DNA of 64,000 nucleotides from Chryseobacterium oranimense. Its GTDB lineage: Bacteria; Bacteroidota; Bacteroidia; Flavobacteriales; Weeksellaceae. The number at the start of each line of letters is the position of its first letter. Within the stretch, counting starts at the first letter, position 1. Both the position numbers and the translations under genes were made by a program. Under the pieces are notes generated by a model. The model was not told the origin of the DNA and searched no databases. It saw only the letters and a list, made by a program, of their open reading frames with translations. The stretch covers positions 1-64,000 of the forward strand of contig NZ_FQWT01000009.1 in NCBI RefSeq assembly GCF_900129755.1. Direction: 5' to 3'. Positions 26,025-34,934 of this stretch are shown here, piece after piece.

Positions 26025-26050
26025 ACCGTTCTGAAAAAGAACGGTTTTTT
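26025..26050 (+). terminator. Terminator of the sigma-factor locus
   Basis: ACCGTTCT (26025-26032) pairs with AGAACGGT (26038-26045), followed by seven T. Confidence 0.92.
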
Positions 26051-26122
26051 TCATTTAAGTTATTGATTATTAAATTTTATTTAAACTATTGAAAAGGATT
26101 TTCATATCTCGTCAAAATAGCC

Positions 26123-26130
26123 TAATTTTG
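26123..26130 (+). promoter_or_regulatory. -7 promoter box of guaB
   Basis: TAATTTTG fits TAnnTTTG, 14 bases before the ATG at 26145. No TTG lies at the -33 distance. Confidence 0.5.
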
Positions 26131-26144
26131 CAAAGAAAGTAAAG

Positions 26145-27605
26145 ATGTCTATTCATAACAAAATTGTAGAGACAGCCATCACTTTCGATGACGTTCTTCT
26201 AGTCCCTTCTTATTCAGAAGTTTTACCTAACCAGGTATCATTAAAATCAAGACTTACCGACAAAATTACACTGAATGTTCCGATAGTTTCTGCTGCGATG
26301 GACACAGTTACTGAGGGAGATCTCGCTATTGCCCTGGCAAGAGTAGGAGGTTTGGGTTTTATTCACAAAAACATGACGATCGCTGAGCAGGCGGCACAGG
26401 TAAACCGTGTAAAGCGTTCAGAAAACGGAATGATCTCTGATCCTGTTACCCTTTCAAAAGACCATACTTTGGCTCAGGCTAAGGAAACTATGGCCAAATA
26501 TAAAATTTCCGGCCTTCCTGTAGTGGATGCTGACAATGTACTGATCGGAATTATCACCAACAGGGATGTAAAATATCAGGAAAACCTGGATATGAAGGTT
26601 GAAGAGATCATGACCAAAGATAATCTGATCACTTCTGATAAAAATACCAACCTTGAGAAAGCAAAAGAAATCCTTCTTAAAAACAGAGTTGAAAAACTTC
26701 CTATCGTAGATAAAGACAACAAATTAGTTGGATTGATTACCATTAAAGATATCGACAACCAGCTGGAATATCCGAATGCCAATAAAGATGAGAACGGCCG
26801 CCTTATCGTAGGAGCCGGAGTAGGAGTAGGTGAAGATACTTTAGACAGGATAGCTGCCTTAGTAAAGGCCGGAGTGGACATCATCGGTATCGATTCTGCT
26901 CACGGACATTCAAAAGGAGTTCTGGATAAAATTGCTGAAATCAGAAGAGCATATCCGGATCTTGATATCGTAGGCGGAAATATCGTAACGGCAGAAGCCG
27001 CGAGAGACCTTATTGAAGCCGGAGCTAATGTTCTTAAAGTAGGAGTGGGACCAGGTTCTATCTGTACAACAAGAGTTGTTGCCGGAGTTGGAGTTCCACA
27101 ATTATCTGCTATTTATAACGTATACGAATATGCAGCATCCAAAAATGTAAGTGTTATTGCTGATGGAGGAATTAAACTTTCCGGGGATATTGTAAAAGCT
27201 ATCGCAAGCGGTGCTGGAGCAGTAATGCTGGGATCTCTTTTAGCCGGAACCGATGAAGCTCCGGGAGAAGAAATTATTTTCCAGGGAAGAAAATTCAAGT
27301 CTTACCAGGGAATGGGAAGCCTTTCTGCCATGAAGAGAGGAGGAAAAGAAAGATATTTCCAGAGTGAGGCTAAAAAATTCGTTCCGGAGGGAATCGAAGG
27401 AAGAGTACCACATAAAGGTAAATTAGAAGATGTGATCTTCCAGTTAACCGGAGGTCTAAGAGCCGGTATGGGTTATTGTGGAGCTAAAGATATCGAAGCT
27501 TTACAGAAAGACACCAAAATGGTAATGATCACCGGAAGCGGATTAAAAGAATCCCATCCACACGATGTAATCATCACCCAGGAAGCTCCGAATTATTCTT
27601 TGTAA
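26145..27605 (+). CDS. guaB: Inosine-5'-monophosphate dehydrogenase
   Basis: The enzyme oxidises IMP to XMP with NAD+, the first step toward GMP. The 486-residue protein has the TIM barrel interrupted by two CBS domains (about 95-210: GLPVVDADNVLIGIITNRD and KLPIVDKDNKLVGLITIKD). The catalytic-cysteine loop GPGSICTTRVVAGVGVPQ is at about 300-317, and YQGMGSLSAM at about 388-397. It has its own promoter-like box and terminator. Its length and motifs are typical. Confidence 0.97.
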   Translation: MSIHNKIVETAITFDDVLLVPSYSEVLPNQVSLKSRLTDKITLNVPIVSAAMDTVTEGDLAIALARVGGLGFIHKNMTIAEQAAQVNRVKRSENGMISDPVTLSKDHTLAQAKETMAKYKISGLPVVDADNVLIGIITNRDVKYQENLDMKVEEIMTKDNLITSDKNTNLEKAKEILLKNRVEKLPIVDKDNKLVGLITIKDIDNQLEYPNANKDENGRLIVGAGVGVGEDTLDRIAALVKAGVDIIGIDSAHGHSKGVLDKIAEIRRAYPDLDIVGGNIVTAEAARDLIEAGANVLKVGVGPGSICTTRVVAGVGVPQLSAIYNVYEYAASKNVSVIADGGIKLSGDIVKAIASGAGAVMLGSLLAGTDEAPGEEIIFQGRKFKSYQGMGSLSAMKRGGKERYFQSEAKKFVPEGIEGRVPHKGKLEDVIFQLTGGLRAGMGYCGAKDIEALQKDTKMVMITGSGLKESHPHDVIITQEAPNYSL

Positions 27606-27628
27606 GATAAAATCAATTTAATATAAAG

Positions 27629-27660
27629 TAAGCTGTACACAATCTGTACAGCTTATTTTT
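27629..27660 (+). terminator. Terminator after guaB
   Basis: A perfect 11-bp stem TAAGCTGTACA/TGTACAGCTTA (27629-27639 and 27645-27655) with T-run. The following 27661-27963 is about 300 bases of very AT-rich DNA with no gene and no exact promoter box that I can support. Confidence 0.93.
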
Positions 27661-27963
27661 TTAATTTAAGTCTACTAATTTTAAATAATTTACAAATAAT
27701 TTATTGATAAAAAACAGGTTGTTATTTTGTCTGAAAATAACACTTTAGCTTGTTAATCGTTGAAAATAATGAAATTTTATATTGGAAAATTATGAATAAT
27801 TAACTCAATAAAAATGATTTTTTATTAAATATTGATAAAAAAGTATGAAATATTAGTAACAAAAACTGTTTTTTGCTACTAATAGAAGATATATTTTGAT
27901 AAACCATCTCTTTACGGAGATGATTTTCATTGAAATTTTAAAAAAAATGAAATATTTGAAGTT

Positions 27964-29823
27964 ATGAAGAAAACTTTCCTTTATGGAGCAATGCTATGTT
28001 CACTTTCATTAGTTGCCCAACAGCAGCAGGAGCAAAAAACCTGTGGCTTTGAGCAGGAGTTACAGTTACAGGACAGAACACTTCCTGGAATTAGACAGAT
28101 GTTTGATAAAATTATCGGAAATATCCAGGCTCAAAGACAGTCAGATCCTTTATCAGCTGCTAAGGGTATGGTCAATGGAGTTTATGAAATTCCTGTTGTG
28201 GTTCACGTTATTGAAGGGAATAATCCTTCGTATACAAGAACAGATGCCCAGATCCAGCAATGGCTGGAAAATGCTAACAAGATGTATGCGGGAACTTATC
28301 CATGGCCGGCCAGTGGTTTGCCGGCAGATTTCGGAACATCAGCAGTATTCCCTATTAAGCTGGTTTTAGCCAAAAGGGATCCGAACTGTAATGCTACAAC
28401 AGGTATTGTAAGATATAACGGGAGTACATTGAGCGGCTATAATACATCCGGGATGGCTTACCAAACGACAAGCGGCGCTTCCAGAGCTGCAATTAAAGGT
28501 TTAGCTCCGCACTGGCCGGAAGCTTCTTATTTTAATATTTATGTCATCACTACATTTGACGGAAGTACTACTCCTAATGCTGGTTTGATGGGATTTGCAG
28601 CGTTTCCGAATAACCTCGATTCCAACTACGAATCATTCATGAAAACCGGGGTGGTAACCAAAGCTCACGATACTACATTTGCTCATGAATTTGGGCACGC
28701 AATGGGATTATATCATACTTTCCAAGGTGGCAGATATGATGCTGTTCCTGCAGATTCAGATTTTTGCCCACCTACAACGGGAGTTTGTGATGATGATGAT
28801 GATCAAGTTTGCGATACGGAAAGATCAGGAAGCGGTTACTATGCATGGCCCGTTCCTTCCAATTCAGCCATCAACTCATGTACCGGTACAAACTACCAAG
28901 GAGTACAATATAATATGATGAATTACTCCAATTCTGTTGCTCAGAAGTTTACTGCCGGGCAGGGGCAGAGAATTAATGATTCATTCATGTTGCTTAGAAG
29001 CAGCCTTACAACTTCAAAAGCAGGGACCGCTTTACCTGCAACTCCAGCTCCGTCTGTTGTACCTGCTGTAGGTTGTGTGCCTCCAAGCGTACAAAATCCA
29101 GGAAACTATTTAGTAGGTCCTGTTTCTGTTAAATTAGGACAAATAGATAACGCCTCTCCAGGATATTGGGCTGCGCATCCGTATTACTATGTGGATTATA
29201 CTACAAAAGCTTGTACAATGAAAATATATACTCCTCTAGTAGTGAACCAGTCACAGACTATTGATGTTGGGATTTTTGGGAATCCACAATTTGTACGTGT
29301 TTGGATAGATTATAATAACAACGGAACTTTTGAAGCCAATGAATTAGTAGCTTCTGGTGATGATGTGGCAATTGGAGCAGATGGTAACGGAACTTTTACC
29401 GGAACCTTTACCCCGCCGGCTACAGCAACATTGAATACTCCATTAAGAATGAGGGTTATTGCTGATGCTGAGTCACCAAGTTCATACGCGCCGTGTGGCC
29501 AGCTTGGATACGGGCAGGCAGAGGATTATTCTGTAATGTTAGTCAACAACCTTGCTACAAGCGAAGTTAAGGTGGATAATACTGATCTTGCTATTTATCC
29601 TAATCCGGTGGCAACAGGTGATAATGTATTCATTAAGGCTAAGGACGGCAAAAATCTGAAAGTTTCTATTTCCGATATGTCAGGAAGACTGGTAGCAAGT
29701 CCATCTGTAACTGAAGAAGGAAACGGAGTTTATAAAGTAAACCAACAGCTTGAAAAAGGAGTTTACATGGTTCAGATTTCCAACGGAAAAGACAGTAAGA
29801 CGTCTAAACTGATCATTAAATAA
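27964..29823 (+). CDS. Secreted M43-type zinc metalloprotease with T9SS sorting domain
   Basis: This 619-residue protease has a signal peptide (to about residue 18, LVAQ), a propeptide-like stretch and a catalytic domain of the pappalysin family (M43). The zinc motif HEFGHAMGLYHT starts at His241, and the Met-turn MMNYSN comes near residue 316. A GEVED-type domain (about 425-525; VRVWIDYNNNGTFEANELV, then GQAEDYSV) follows, and the last 75 residues are a T9SS type A sorting domain (IYPNPVATGDN, YMVQISNGKDSKTSKLIIK). It is thus exported across both membranes by T9SS and cut from or attached to the surface. Confidence 0.93.
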   Translation: MKKTFLYGAMLCSLSLVAQQQQEQKTCGFEQELQLQDRTLPGIRQMFDKIIGNIQAQRQSDPLSAAKGMVNGVYEIPVVVHVIEGNNPSYTRTDAQIQQWLENANKMYAGTYPWPASGLPADFGTSAVFPIKLVLAKRDPNCNATTGIVRYNGSTLSGYNTSGMAYQTTSGASRAAIKGLAPHWPEASYFNIYVITTFDGSTTPNAGLMGFAAFPNNLDSNYESFMKTGVVTKAHDTTFAHEFGHAMGLYHTFQGGRYDAVPADSDFCPPTTGVCDDDDDQVCDTERSGSGYYAWPVPSNSAINSCTGTNYQGVQYNMMNYSNSVAQKFTAGQGQRINDSFMLLRSSLTTSKAGTALPATPAPSVVPAVGCVPPSVQNPGNYLVGPVSVKLGQIDNASPGYWAAHPYYYVDYTTKACTMKIYTPLVVNQSQTIDVGIFGNPQFVRVWIDYNNNGTFEANELVASGDDVAIGADGNGTFTGTFTPPATATLNTPLRMRVIADAESPSSYAPCGQLGYGQAEDYSVMLVNNLATSEVKVDNTDLAIYPNPVATGDNVFIKAKDGKNLKVSISDMSGRLVASPSVTEEGNGVYKVNQQLEKGVYMVQISNGKDSKTSKLIIK

Positions 29824-29846
29824 AAATTTGGTCATACAAAATACTA

Positions 29847-29872
29847 AATGCCTCCAGCAATGGGGGCATTTT
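29847..29872 (+). terminator. Terminator after the metalloprotease gene
   Basis: AATGCCTCCA pairs with TGGGGGCATT (one G-U), loop GCAA, then TTTT. Confidence 0.85.
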
Positions 29873-29887
29873 ATATTACTATTACCG

Positions 29888-30085
29888 TCAGCTTATTTTA
29901 ATATATTTAAATCTTGGCTTGATAACACTGTTCAGAAATCTCCCTTTCGACCTGGCTTCCCTGAATTTTTCAGCTATTGATGCCGGTACCTTAAGATAAT
30001 CATAAACAGCTCCGGACTGATAGATAATCCTTAATATCTCAGTCTCGGGAGTGTAAATATAGCTGTTGACAACACTTGATGGCAT
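29888..30085 (-). CDS. KTSC-domain small protein
   Basis: This 65-residue protein matches the KTSC domain: SSVVNSYIYTPETEILRIIY then SGAVYDYLKVPASIAEKF and a GRFLNSVIKPRFKY end. In the family the ordinary motif has a V-x-S-x-x-x-x-x-x-Y-D pattern and the domain occurs alone or fused to lysyl-tRNA synthetase-like or nuclease proteins. The function is unknown. It is a monocistronic gene between convergent and co-directional neighbours. Confidence 0.8.
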   Translation of the reverse strand: MPSSVVNSYIYTPETEILRIIYQSGAVYDYLKVPASIAEKFREARSKGRFLNSVIKPRFKYIKIS

Positions 30086-30117
30086 AGGAAATAATCAGCA
30101 AAAAATATTCCCAAAAA

Positions 30118-30144
30118 ATAGCTTTCAGAATCTCTGAAAGCTAT
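30118..30144 (-). terminator. Terminator after the T9SS-cargo/tail-collar pair
   Basis: A perfect 12-bp stem ATAGCTTTCAGA/TCTGAAAGCTAT around ATC; on the minus strand it runs into TTTTTTGGG. It ends the unit 31461-30181 and lies before the KTSC gene. Confidence 0.85.
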
Positions 30145-30180
30145 ATCAATAATCAATTAATGCTATAAAGGCATTGCTTT

Positions 30181-30864
30181 TTACTTTTTCACAAATTTAA
30201 ACTCATAAGATTCAAAATTTTCAGTAATGATTTTCAGAACATAAACTCCTGTAGAAAGAAGAGAAACATTGATCTTCTGATCGAATTTTTCAGATCTTAC
30301 CAGCTGTCCGTCTGCATTATAAATTTGTACCTTCTGTCCGTTATTAATTCCGGAAATATGGATTACATCTGAAACCGGATTCGGAAAAACCTGGATTTTA
30401 GATTTTGTAACTTCCGATGTGGCCAGTGAAGAACTATGTACATCCCCTGTCATGGTAGAATTGCTGCCTGTAAGATTTCCTCCGCACTGTCCGCTGGTTA
30501 CTGCTGTGTTTTCTACCCATGTTCCGAATGTGTTGCTGGGTGGTCTCTGGCTGCCGGTGTTCCCTGTTGAATTATAATAAATCAGCAAAGGGCTGGCAAA
30601 AGTTCCGTTACCTTCATCAGCAAGAAATTCCCATCTCGTCAGAGTATTGTTCCACTGGATTTTAAATTCGCAGGTTCCCAGCCCTCCGCAAGGCTGACCG
30701 TCAACCGGTGTGGTAATATAGATCCCTTTATTGTATGAATCTACTCCGGTTTTATTGAATATAAAGTTCTGGTTATCAAATAAATTATGACATCCGTTGA
30801 AAGTAATGGTCTGTGCAGCCACTGAACTTCCAAATGCTATGATTAACAAGTAGAGAATTTTCAT
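30181..30864 (-). CDS. Secreted protein with T9SS type A sorting domain
   Basis: This 227-residue protein has a signal peptide (to about residue 17, SSVAAQ), an unknown beta-rich N-terminal domain containing four cysteines (CHNLF, CGGLGTCEF, CGGNLTG) in about 20-130, and a T9SS type A C-terminal domain (about 150-227: VFPNPVSDVIHISG, then GVYVLKIITENFESYEFKFVKK). It is exported through T9SS and probably attached to the surface. It lies 6 bases after the tail-collar protein, so both are expressed together. Confidence 0.82.
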   Translation of the reverse strand: MKILYLLIIAFGSSVAAQTITFNGCHNLFDNQNFIFNKTGVDSYNKGIYITTPVDGQPCGGLGTCEFKIQWNNTLTRWEFLADEGNGTFASPLLIYYNSTGNTGSQRPPSNTFGTWVENTAVTSGQCGGNLTGSNSTMTGDVHSSSLATSEVTKSKIQVFPNPVSDVIHISGINNGQKVQIYNADGQLVRSEKFDQKINVSLLSTGVYVLKIITENFESYEFKFVKK

Positions 30865-30870
30865 AACTTA

Positions 30871-31461
30871 TTAATTAAAAGATGGATAAATCCCCTGTAA
30901 AGCTATAATGCATCTCATCGTAACAAACGGAGGTCTGTTTTCATGTGGCTGAGATCCTCCTGCCGGATTCAGCATGGTAGATTTCATTGTTGTATTGGCA
31001 TTCGTATCAGAATATTCTTTATCTAAAAGCTTTGTGTCTGCAGGGAGATTGCCTGTAGGCGTATTCTGATTACCCTCTGCGGTTACAGCATTCACGGTAT
31101 GACTATGAACAGGCATCTGTTGCTGGGTCAGTGTAACAGTTTCACTGCCGCCCATTTCCCCTATAAAATAATTCTGTGATATGCCCGGTCCTTGCCCCTG
31201 GGAAACTAAAACTCTTCCTCTCATATCGGGCAGTGCAAAGTTAGTTGTTCCATTTCCTCCATAGGTGGTTCCCAATAAAGAGAAAAGGGCCTGGTTCTGA
31301 GCGATAGGCAAGAGCTGTCCGTTACAGTCTGCCCATCCGTTTGGCGCTCTGTTGTAGGGTACAAAAGCAATCTGTCCGAGGAAAGGTTCTGATTGTGCTT
31401 TCAGGGTAGCGGTAAACGCACTCCCGATAAGCAGTGTGCATGCTAAAATTAAATTTTTCAT
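30871..31461 (-). CDS. Secreted phage-tail-collar (microcystin-dependent protein-like) protein
   Basis: This 196-residue protein carries the Tail_Collar pattern: EPFLGQIAFVPYNRAPNGWADCNGQLLPIAQNQALFSLLGTTYGGNG, of which the key bits are G-W-x-x-C-x-G-Q-x-L-P-I and F-x-L-P-D-x-R-G-R; then GSETVTLTQQQMPVHSH and N-x-x-P. It ends with IALQGIYPSFN. Family members are usually cytosolic or phage tail proteins; this one starts with a clear signal peptide (MKNLILACTLLIGSAFTATLKAQ), so it is exported. It is paired with a T9SS cargo gene. Confidence 0.85.
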   Translation of the reverse strand: MKNLILACTLLIGSAFTATLKAQSEPFLGQIAFVPYNRAPNGWADCNGQLLPIAQNQALFSLLGTTYGGNGTTNFALPDMRGRVLVSQGQGPGISQNYFIGEMGGSETVTLTQQQMPVHSHTVNAVTAEGNQNTPTGNLPADTKLLDKEYSDTNANTTMKSTMLNPAGGSQPHENRPPFVTMRCIIALQGIYPSFN

Positions 31462-31525
31462 AATGATTAGTTTAGTGATGTAAAATTATAAAATATTTCG
31501 TATAAAATAATTATATATAGAAAAA

Positions 31526-31549
31526 ACCTTTCAAAATTCACTGAAAGGT
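31526..31549 (-). terminator. Terminator after AAA-protease gene
   Basis: ACCTTTCA (31526-31533) pairs with TGAAAGGT (31542-31549); on the minus strand it is followed by TTTTTTCT. Confidence 0.85.
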
Positions 31550-31592
31550 AAGATTTTATTAATGTTGATTTCTATTATATTAGATTTTTTCT

Positions 31593-33455
31593 CTATTGCC
31601 CGAGCATCTTATGATATTCTGCAATATGAAGGTATCCTTCTTCTTTAATAGTGACATCAAGCTGATATTTTCCGGCTATTATATAAATGTCTTTAGGCGA
31701 CATGCTTCCTTTTTTGCTGAGTTCCACACTCATGTCTTTCAGGAGGTCTAAATGAAGAATCAGGTCTTCTCTTGTTTTTTTGGCAAGATCCTGTATCAGC
31801 TTTTCAATTTTTTTATCGGTGATATCATGCTGCATACGGTGTGGATAATCTTCCAGGTTATAGGAAGCCTGATATTCCTCATCAAATCCGTATTTCCTTA
31901 TATAATCGGTGGCAAGCATGGTCGCCTGTTCCCTGTCGTGACTTCTTCCTATGCTTGCATTATTTTCTCCAAACACAATTTCTTCAGCGATACCACCGGC
32001 AAGATAAATCTTAATTTTGTCGAGAATGCTTTCTTTAGTATCATGAATCTGGTGCGGGAATGTAAATCCTGCGGCATAGCTGCTGGCAACCTTGCTTTTC
32101 AGCTGTAAAGGTGCGAAGCCTGTATAAAGTATATAGCAAACGGCATGTCCGCATTCATGAACACTGATGTTGGCTACTGCATCAAGCTGGTTGGACTGGC
32201 GGATACTGTCGATTCTTCCGGTGTAAGGAATCTCAATGATACGCTTTCCAATTTTCCCGGTAATGGTTTTCTGGTTTACCGGGTAATCTATTTCAATGCT
32301 TTTATCATCATTGATGATAGCTTCAAACAGAAATTTGCTGAGGTTTGTGTCCAGAATATCTACCACACTGCTGAACACAGGACGTACACCTTGTACAGGG
32401 AAAACACCGTTCCTATAGATCAGCTCATTAATATTTTTATTGATTTTTAAACTGATGCCAAATTTTGATTTTGTTTTGGTTCTAAGATTGTTGATTTCTC
32501 TTTGGATAAGCTGCTGGAAATCCTCTGTTTTTAATGAAAAATAAATCAAATGAATATTTCCAAACCGGGCTACCTGCTCCGGGCGGAATTTCCTTGATAG
32601 TGCATTTTTTATATCAACAACGGTTATTTTCTTTGTGAATGCATGGTAAATATTGGCATCTATATCTGCCTCGCTGGTCTCACGGGACATCTGGAAAGCT
32701 TCATCCAGGTTTCCACTGATGATGATCAGCATTTTGCTGTAATCTACCGGCTCATAGATCTTCTTTTCTTTCTGCTTTTTCAGGATTAGCTTGATCATAT
32801 CCTCTTCCTTCATATCGATGATGCTCATCACATCATCTTCCATGCTGAGGTACTTTTTCAGTTCTTTGGCATCCCAAAGGTTCAGGTAAGGATTTTCATC
32901 CATTTCCGTTTCACCGTTTTTCTTGCGCCGTTCATTTTCCTTTTTGCGTAAAAGATAAGAGAACAGGTAATGTTCAAGATCATCACGTTCTCTTTTGCTT
33001 AATTTGCCGTCGCTTAATAGTTCCCAGAAATCAGTAAACTTTGTCTGGGGTACCGGAGTGCCGTCGGGATCAATCGTATTGAACCGCTGGATTTCGTCAA
33101 AAAGGACTATACTTGGTTTTTCATCGTTGAGACGATTGCTCTGGAAAATATCGGAAACACTTTTGCTCCATGAGGTTTCATCGCTGTTGCTAAGCTCTAT
33201 CTCAACAAAGCGGTTCTGAAATTCAAGGAATCGCACTGTTTTTCTCACAAGATCTGTTTTCCCTACACCGGTCATCCCCCATAAATTGATTACTACGGGA
33301 CGGGTCAGGATTTCAGGCATGAGGTACCAGATCTGAATGTATTCCATTAAATCATCAATAATCTTATCAATTCCGATGAATTCTTTTTTAAGGAATATTT
33401 TGCAGTCGTCCAGCTTTTTCTTTTTCTTCCGGATTTCTTCTTTATCAATAATCAT
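31593..33455 (-). CDS. Clp-type AAA+ ATPase fused to an FtsH-type (M41) zinc peptidase
   Basis: This 620-residue protein has no membrane segment. The AAA+ part has Walker A GMTGVGKT (60-67), Walker B VLFDEI (117-122), a long charged insert (about 155-235), a sensor-1-like ISGN, and LSRKFRPEQVARFGNIHLIYFSL (287-309) then GVRPVFSSV (356-364), like the arginine finger and sensor-2 GxRP of ClpB/ClpX. From about 428 an M41 peptidase follows: HECGH (433-437), GGIAEEIVFG (487-496) and the third-ligand segment HDREQAT (506-512). Ordinary FtsH has an FtsH-type AAA domain and membrane helices; this combination with a Clp-type ATPase is unusual. Gene order puts it 14 bases behind the DUF4407 gene. Confidence 0.85.
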   Translation of the reverse strand: MIIDKEEIRKKKKKLDDCKIFLKKEFIGIDKIIDDLMEYIQIWYLMPEILTRPVVINLWGMTGVGKTDLVRKTVRFLEFQNRFVEIELSNSDETSWSKSVSDIFQSNRLNDEKPSIVLFDEIQRFNTIDPDGTPVPQTKFTDFWELLSDGKLSKRERDDLEHYLFSYLLRKKENERRKKNGETEMDENPYLNLWDAKELKKYLSMEDDVMSIIDMKEEDMIKLILKKQKEKKIYEPVDYSKMLIIISGNLDEAFQMSRETSEADIDANIYHAFTKKITVVDIKNALSRKFRPEQVARFGNIHLIYFSLKTEDFQQLIQREINNLRTKTKSKFGISLKINKNINELIYRNGVFPVQGVRPVFSSVVDILDTNLSKFLFEAIINDDKSIEIDYPVNQKTITGKIGKRIIEIPYTGRIDSIRQSNQLDAVANISVHECGHAVCYILYTGFAPLQLKSKVASSYAAGFTFPHQIHDTKESILDKIKIYLAGGIAEEIVFGENNASIGRSHDREQATMLATDYIRKYGFDEEYQASYNLEDYPHRMQHDITDKKIEKLIQDLAKKTREDLILHLDLLKDMSVELSKKGSMSPKDIYIIAGKYQLDVTIKEEGYLHIAEYHKMLGQ

Positions 33456-33469
33456 GCGTGAAAAATACG

Positions 33470-34540
33470 CTATTTTTTTAAATTATCCTTAAAATCATCA
33501 ATTCTGAAATCCGTCAGGGCATTTCCTTTTTCAATTTTTTCTTTAGAATAGAGCCTGAAATCATTTTCTGTTTTTTCTAACAGGTAATCATAAGGTCCGA
33601 CATGAGAAATTAATTTTACCAGAACAGGGGAGATCTCCAGACAGATAAACAGTCCCATGATAAAAGCTGCTGCCAGTCCTATAATTGCTGAATTTTTGCC
33701 TAGCTCATCCAAAGCCTGAAGCCTTGCCGCAAAACCATTGAATTTATCTTCAAAGGTATCTGAAGACTTTCTTTCTGTTTCCAGGTTAGTATAAACTTTG
33801 GAGATTTCTTTATCTAAATACTCCAGTCTGGGAGCATTTTGCTTCTGGAAATCCTCAAGATCTTTACGGCGTTGTTCCTTCAGTTCCTGTTTACGTTTTG
33901 CATTCGGACCATAACCTTCTTTTCCGCTGGTAAGCCCGGATTGCTTCCCAAGAATTTCCTTTTCAAGTTCCACAGCTGCCGAGTCGTAAGCTTTTTGATA
34001 TTGTACTGTTTTTTCGGCAATCTGTTTCTTTTCTGCCTCAAACGGGCCGCTTTGCTGCAGAATTCTGCCGTTCATTTCGCCCTGAAGCTGTTTTTTGTTT
34101 CTTTGAATGATGGTATTAAGCTGCTTGTTGACCTCTTTTTCGAAGATTTTAAGCTCCAATGGCTTAGAAATGATAATTCCTAAGAATGTTGCTAAAATCA
34201 GACGGGGAATAGACATCAGTATCTGATTCCACCACGTTCCTGTTTTTTTAATGGAAGAAACGATATAGCGGTCCAGATTGAAAATCATCAATCCCCACAG
34301 GATTCCAAATCCTACAGAAGCCCAGATATTATCAAATACAGTATACATAGCATATCCTGCGGATAAAGTTGCGAATACGGCCGTAAATAATACGATTCCT
34401 CCGATCCCTGAAAATTTATTCCATTCGCTCGGAGTCTTTCTTAAAATATGAATATTTCCTCCGGAGCATACCATCAGAAACTTCTGGAACCAGTTTATTT
34501 TATGATTCGTTTGATTTATAGTTTGTTGGTTTGTTTTCAT
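33470..34540 (-). CDS. DUF4407 membrane protein
   Basis: This 356-residue protein starts at ATG 34540 (MKTNQQ); the TTG six codons upstream coincides with a promoter box. The family start FLMVCSGGNIHILRK (about 25-39) is followed by three hydrophobic segments (about 48-70, 75-95, 100-125; the last with a R-L-I-L-A-T-F motif), a long charged coiled-coil (about 140-275) and a fourth hydrophobic segment (about 284-306), then a polar tail. DUF4407 proteins have no known function. The coiled coil would face one side of the inner membrane. Its operon partner is the AAA-M41 protein. Confidence 0.85.
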   Translation of the reverse strand: MKTNQQTINQTNHKINWFQKFLMVCSGGNIHILRKTPSEWNKFSGIGGIVLFTAVFATLSAGYAMYTVFDNIWASVGFGILWGLMIFNLDRYIVSSIKKTGTWWNQILMSIPRLILATFLGIIISKPLELKIFEKEVNKQLNTIIQRNKKQLQGEMNGRILQQSGPFEAEKKQIAEKTVQYQKAYDSAAVELEKEILGKQSGLTSGKEGYGPNAKRKQELKEQRRKDLEDFQKQNAPRLEYLDKEISKVYTNLETERKSSDTFEDKFNGFAARLQALDELGKNSAIIGLAAAFIMGLFICLEISPVLVKLISHVGPYDYLLEKTENDFRLYSKEKIEKGNALTDFRIDDFKDNLKK

Positions 34541-34555
34541 AACTGAAAATTTATA

Positions 34556-34563
34556 CAAATGTA
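34556..34563 (-). promoter_or_regulatory. -7 promoter box of the DUF4407/AAA-M41 unit
   Basis: TACATTTG on the minus strand fits TAnnTTTG, 15 bases before the ATG. The gap on to 34934 is about 370 bases, very AT-rich. It holds a small inverted repeat CGACAA/TTGTCG (34694-34708) and a 17-codon frame (34859-34912), but no supported gene. Confidence 0.45.
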
Positions 34564-34934
34564 GTATTAAAAATCATACCAATGTAAAAGATAGTATTAT
34601 GTTTTGCCAAGTAATTGTGTGTTTTTATTTAATAGTTTGATTTATAATATGTTATTTATTATTTACAAAAATTGTTTTGTCTATTTTTTTATACGACAAG
34701 TTTTGTCGCTTTCCATCGATACTACTATATAATTAATCATTGAAAATACTATAAAGAGCACATGAAAATGACATTATCTATGTTAAATCTCCGCAATGAG
34801 ATTTGTATATATGTTAAAAAATGTTAAATTTACCCGAAATTACTAAATACACAAACAGATGAAGAAAATTCACTTTGGTGCATATATTGGGCAAAAACAA
34901 ATACTTGGGTAAATGAGAAATAAAAATTATTAAG

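Noticed and set aside
30181..34540. Prophage or defence island called from the tail-collar, AAA and membrane genes
   Set aside because: No integrase, capsid, tail, recombinase or attachment repeat is present, and the base composition looks like that of the neighbours. Only the DUF4407/AAA-M41 pair was kept as a candidate.
34859..34912. A 17-codon frame MKKIHFGAYIGQKQILG, resembling the start of a helix-turn-helix protein
   Set aside because: It stops at once, no continuation is found in the other frames, and a frame of this size is expected by chance in AT-rich DNA. It may be a remnant of a regulator gene, but nothing else supports this.
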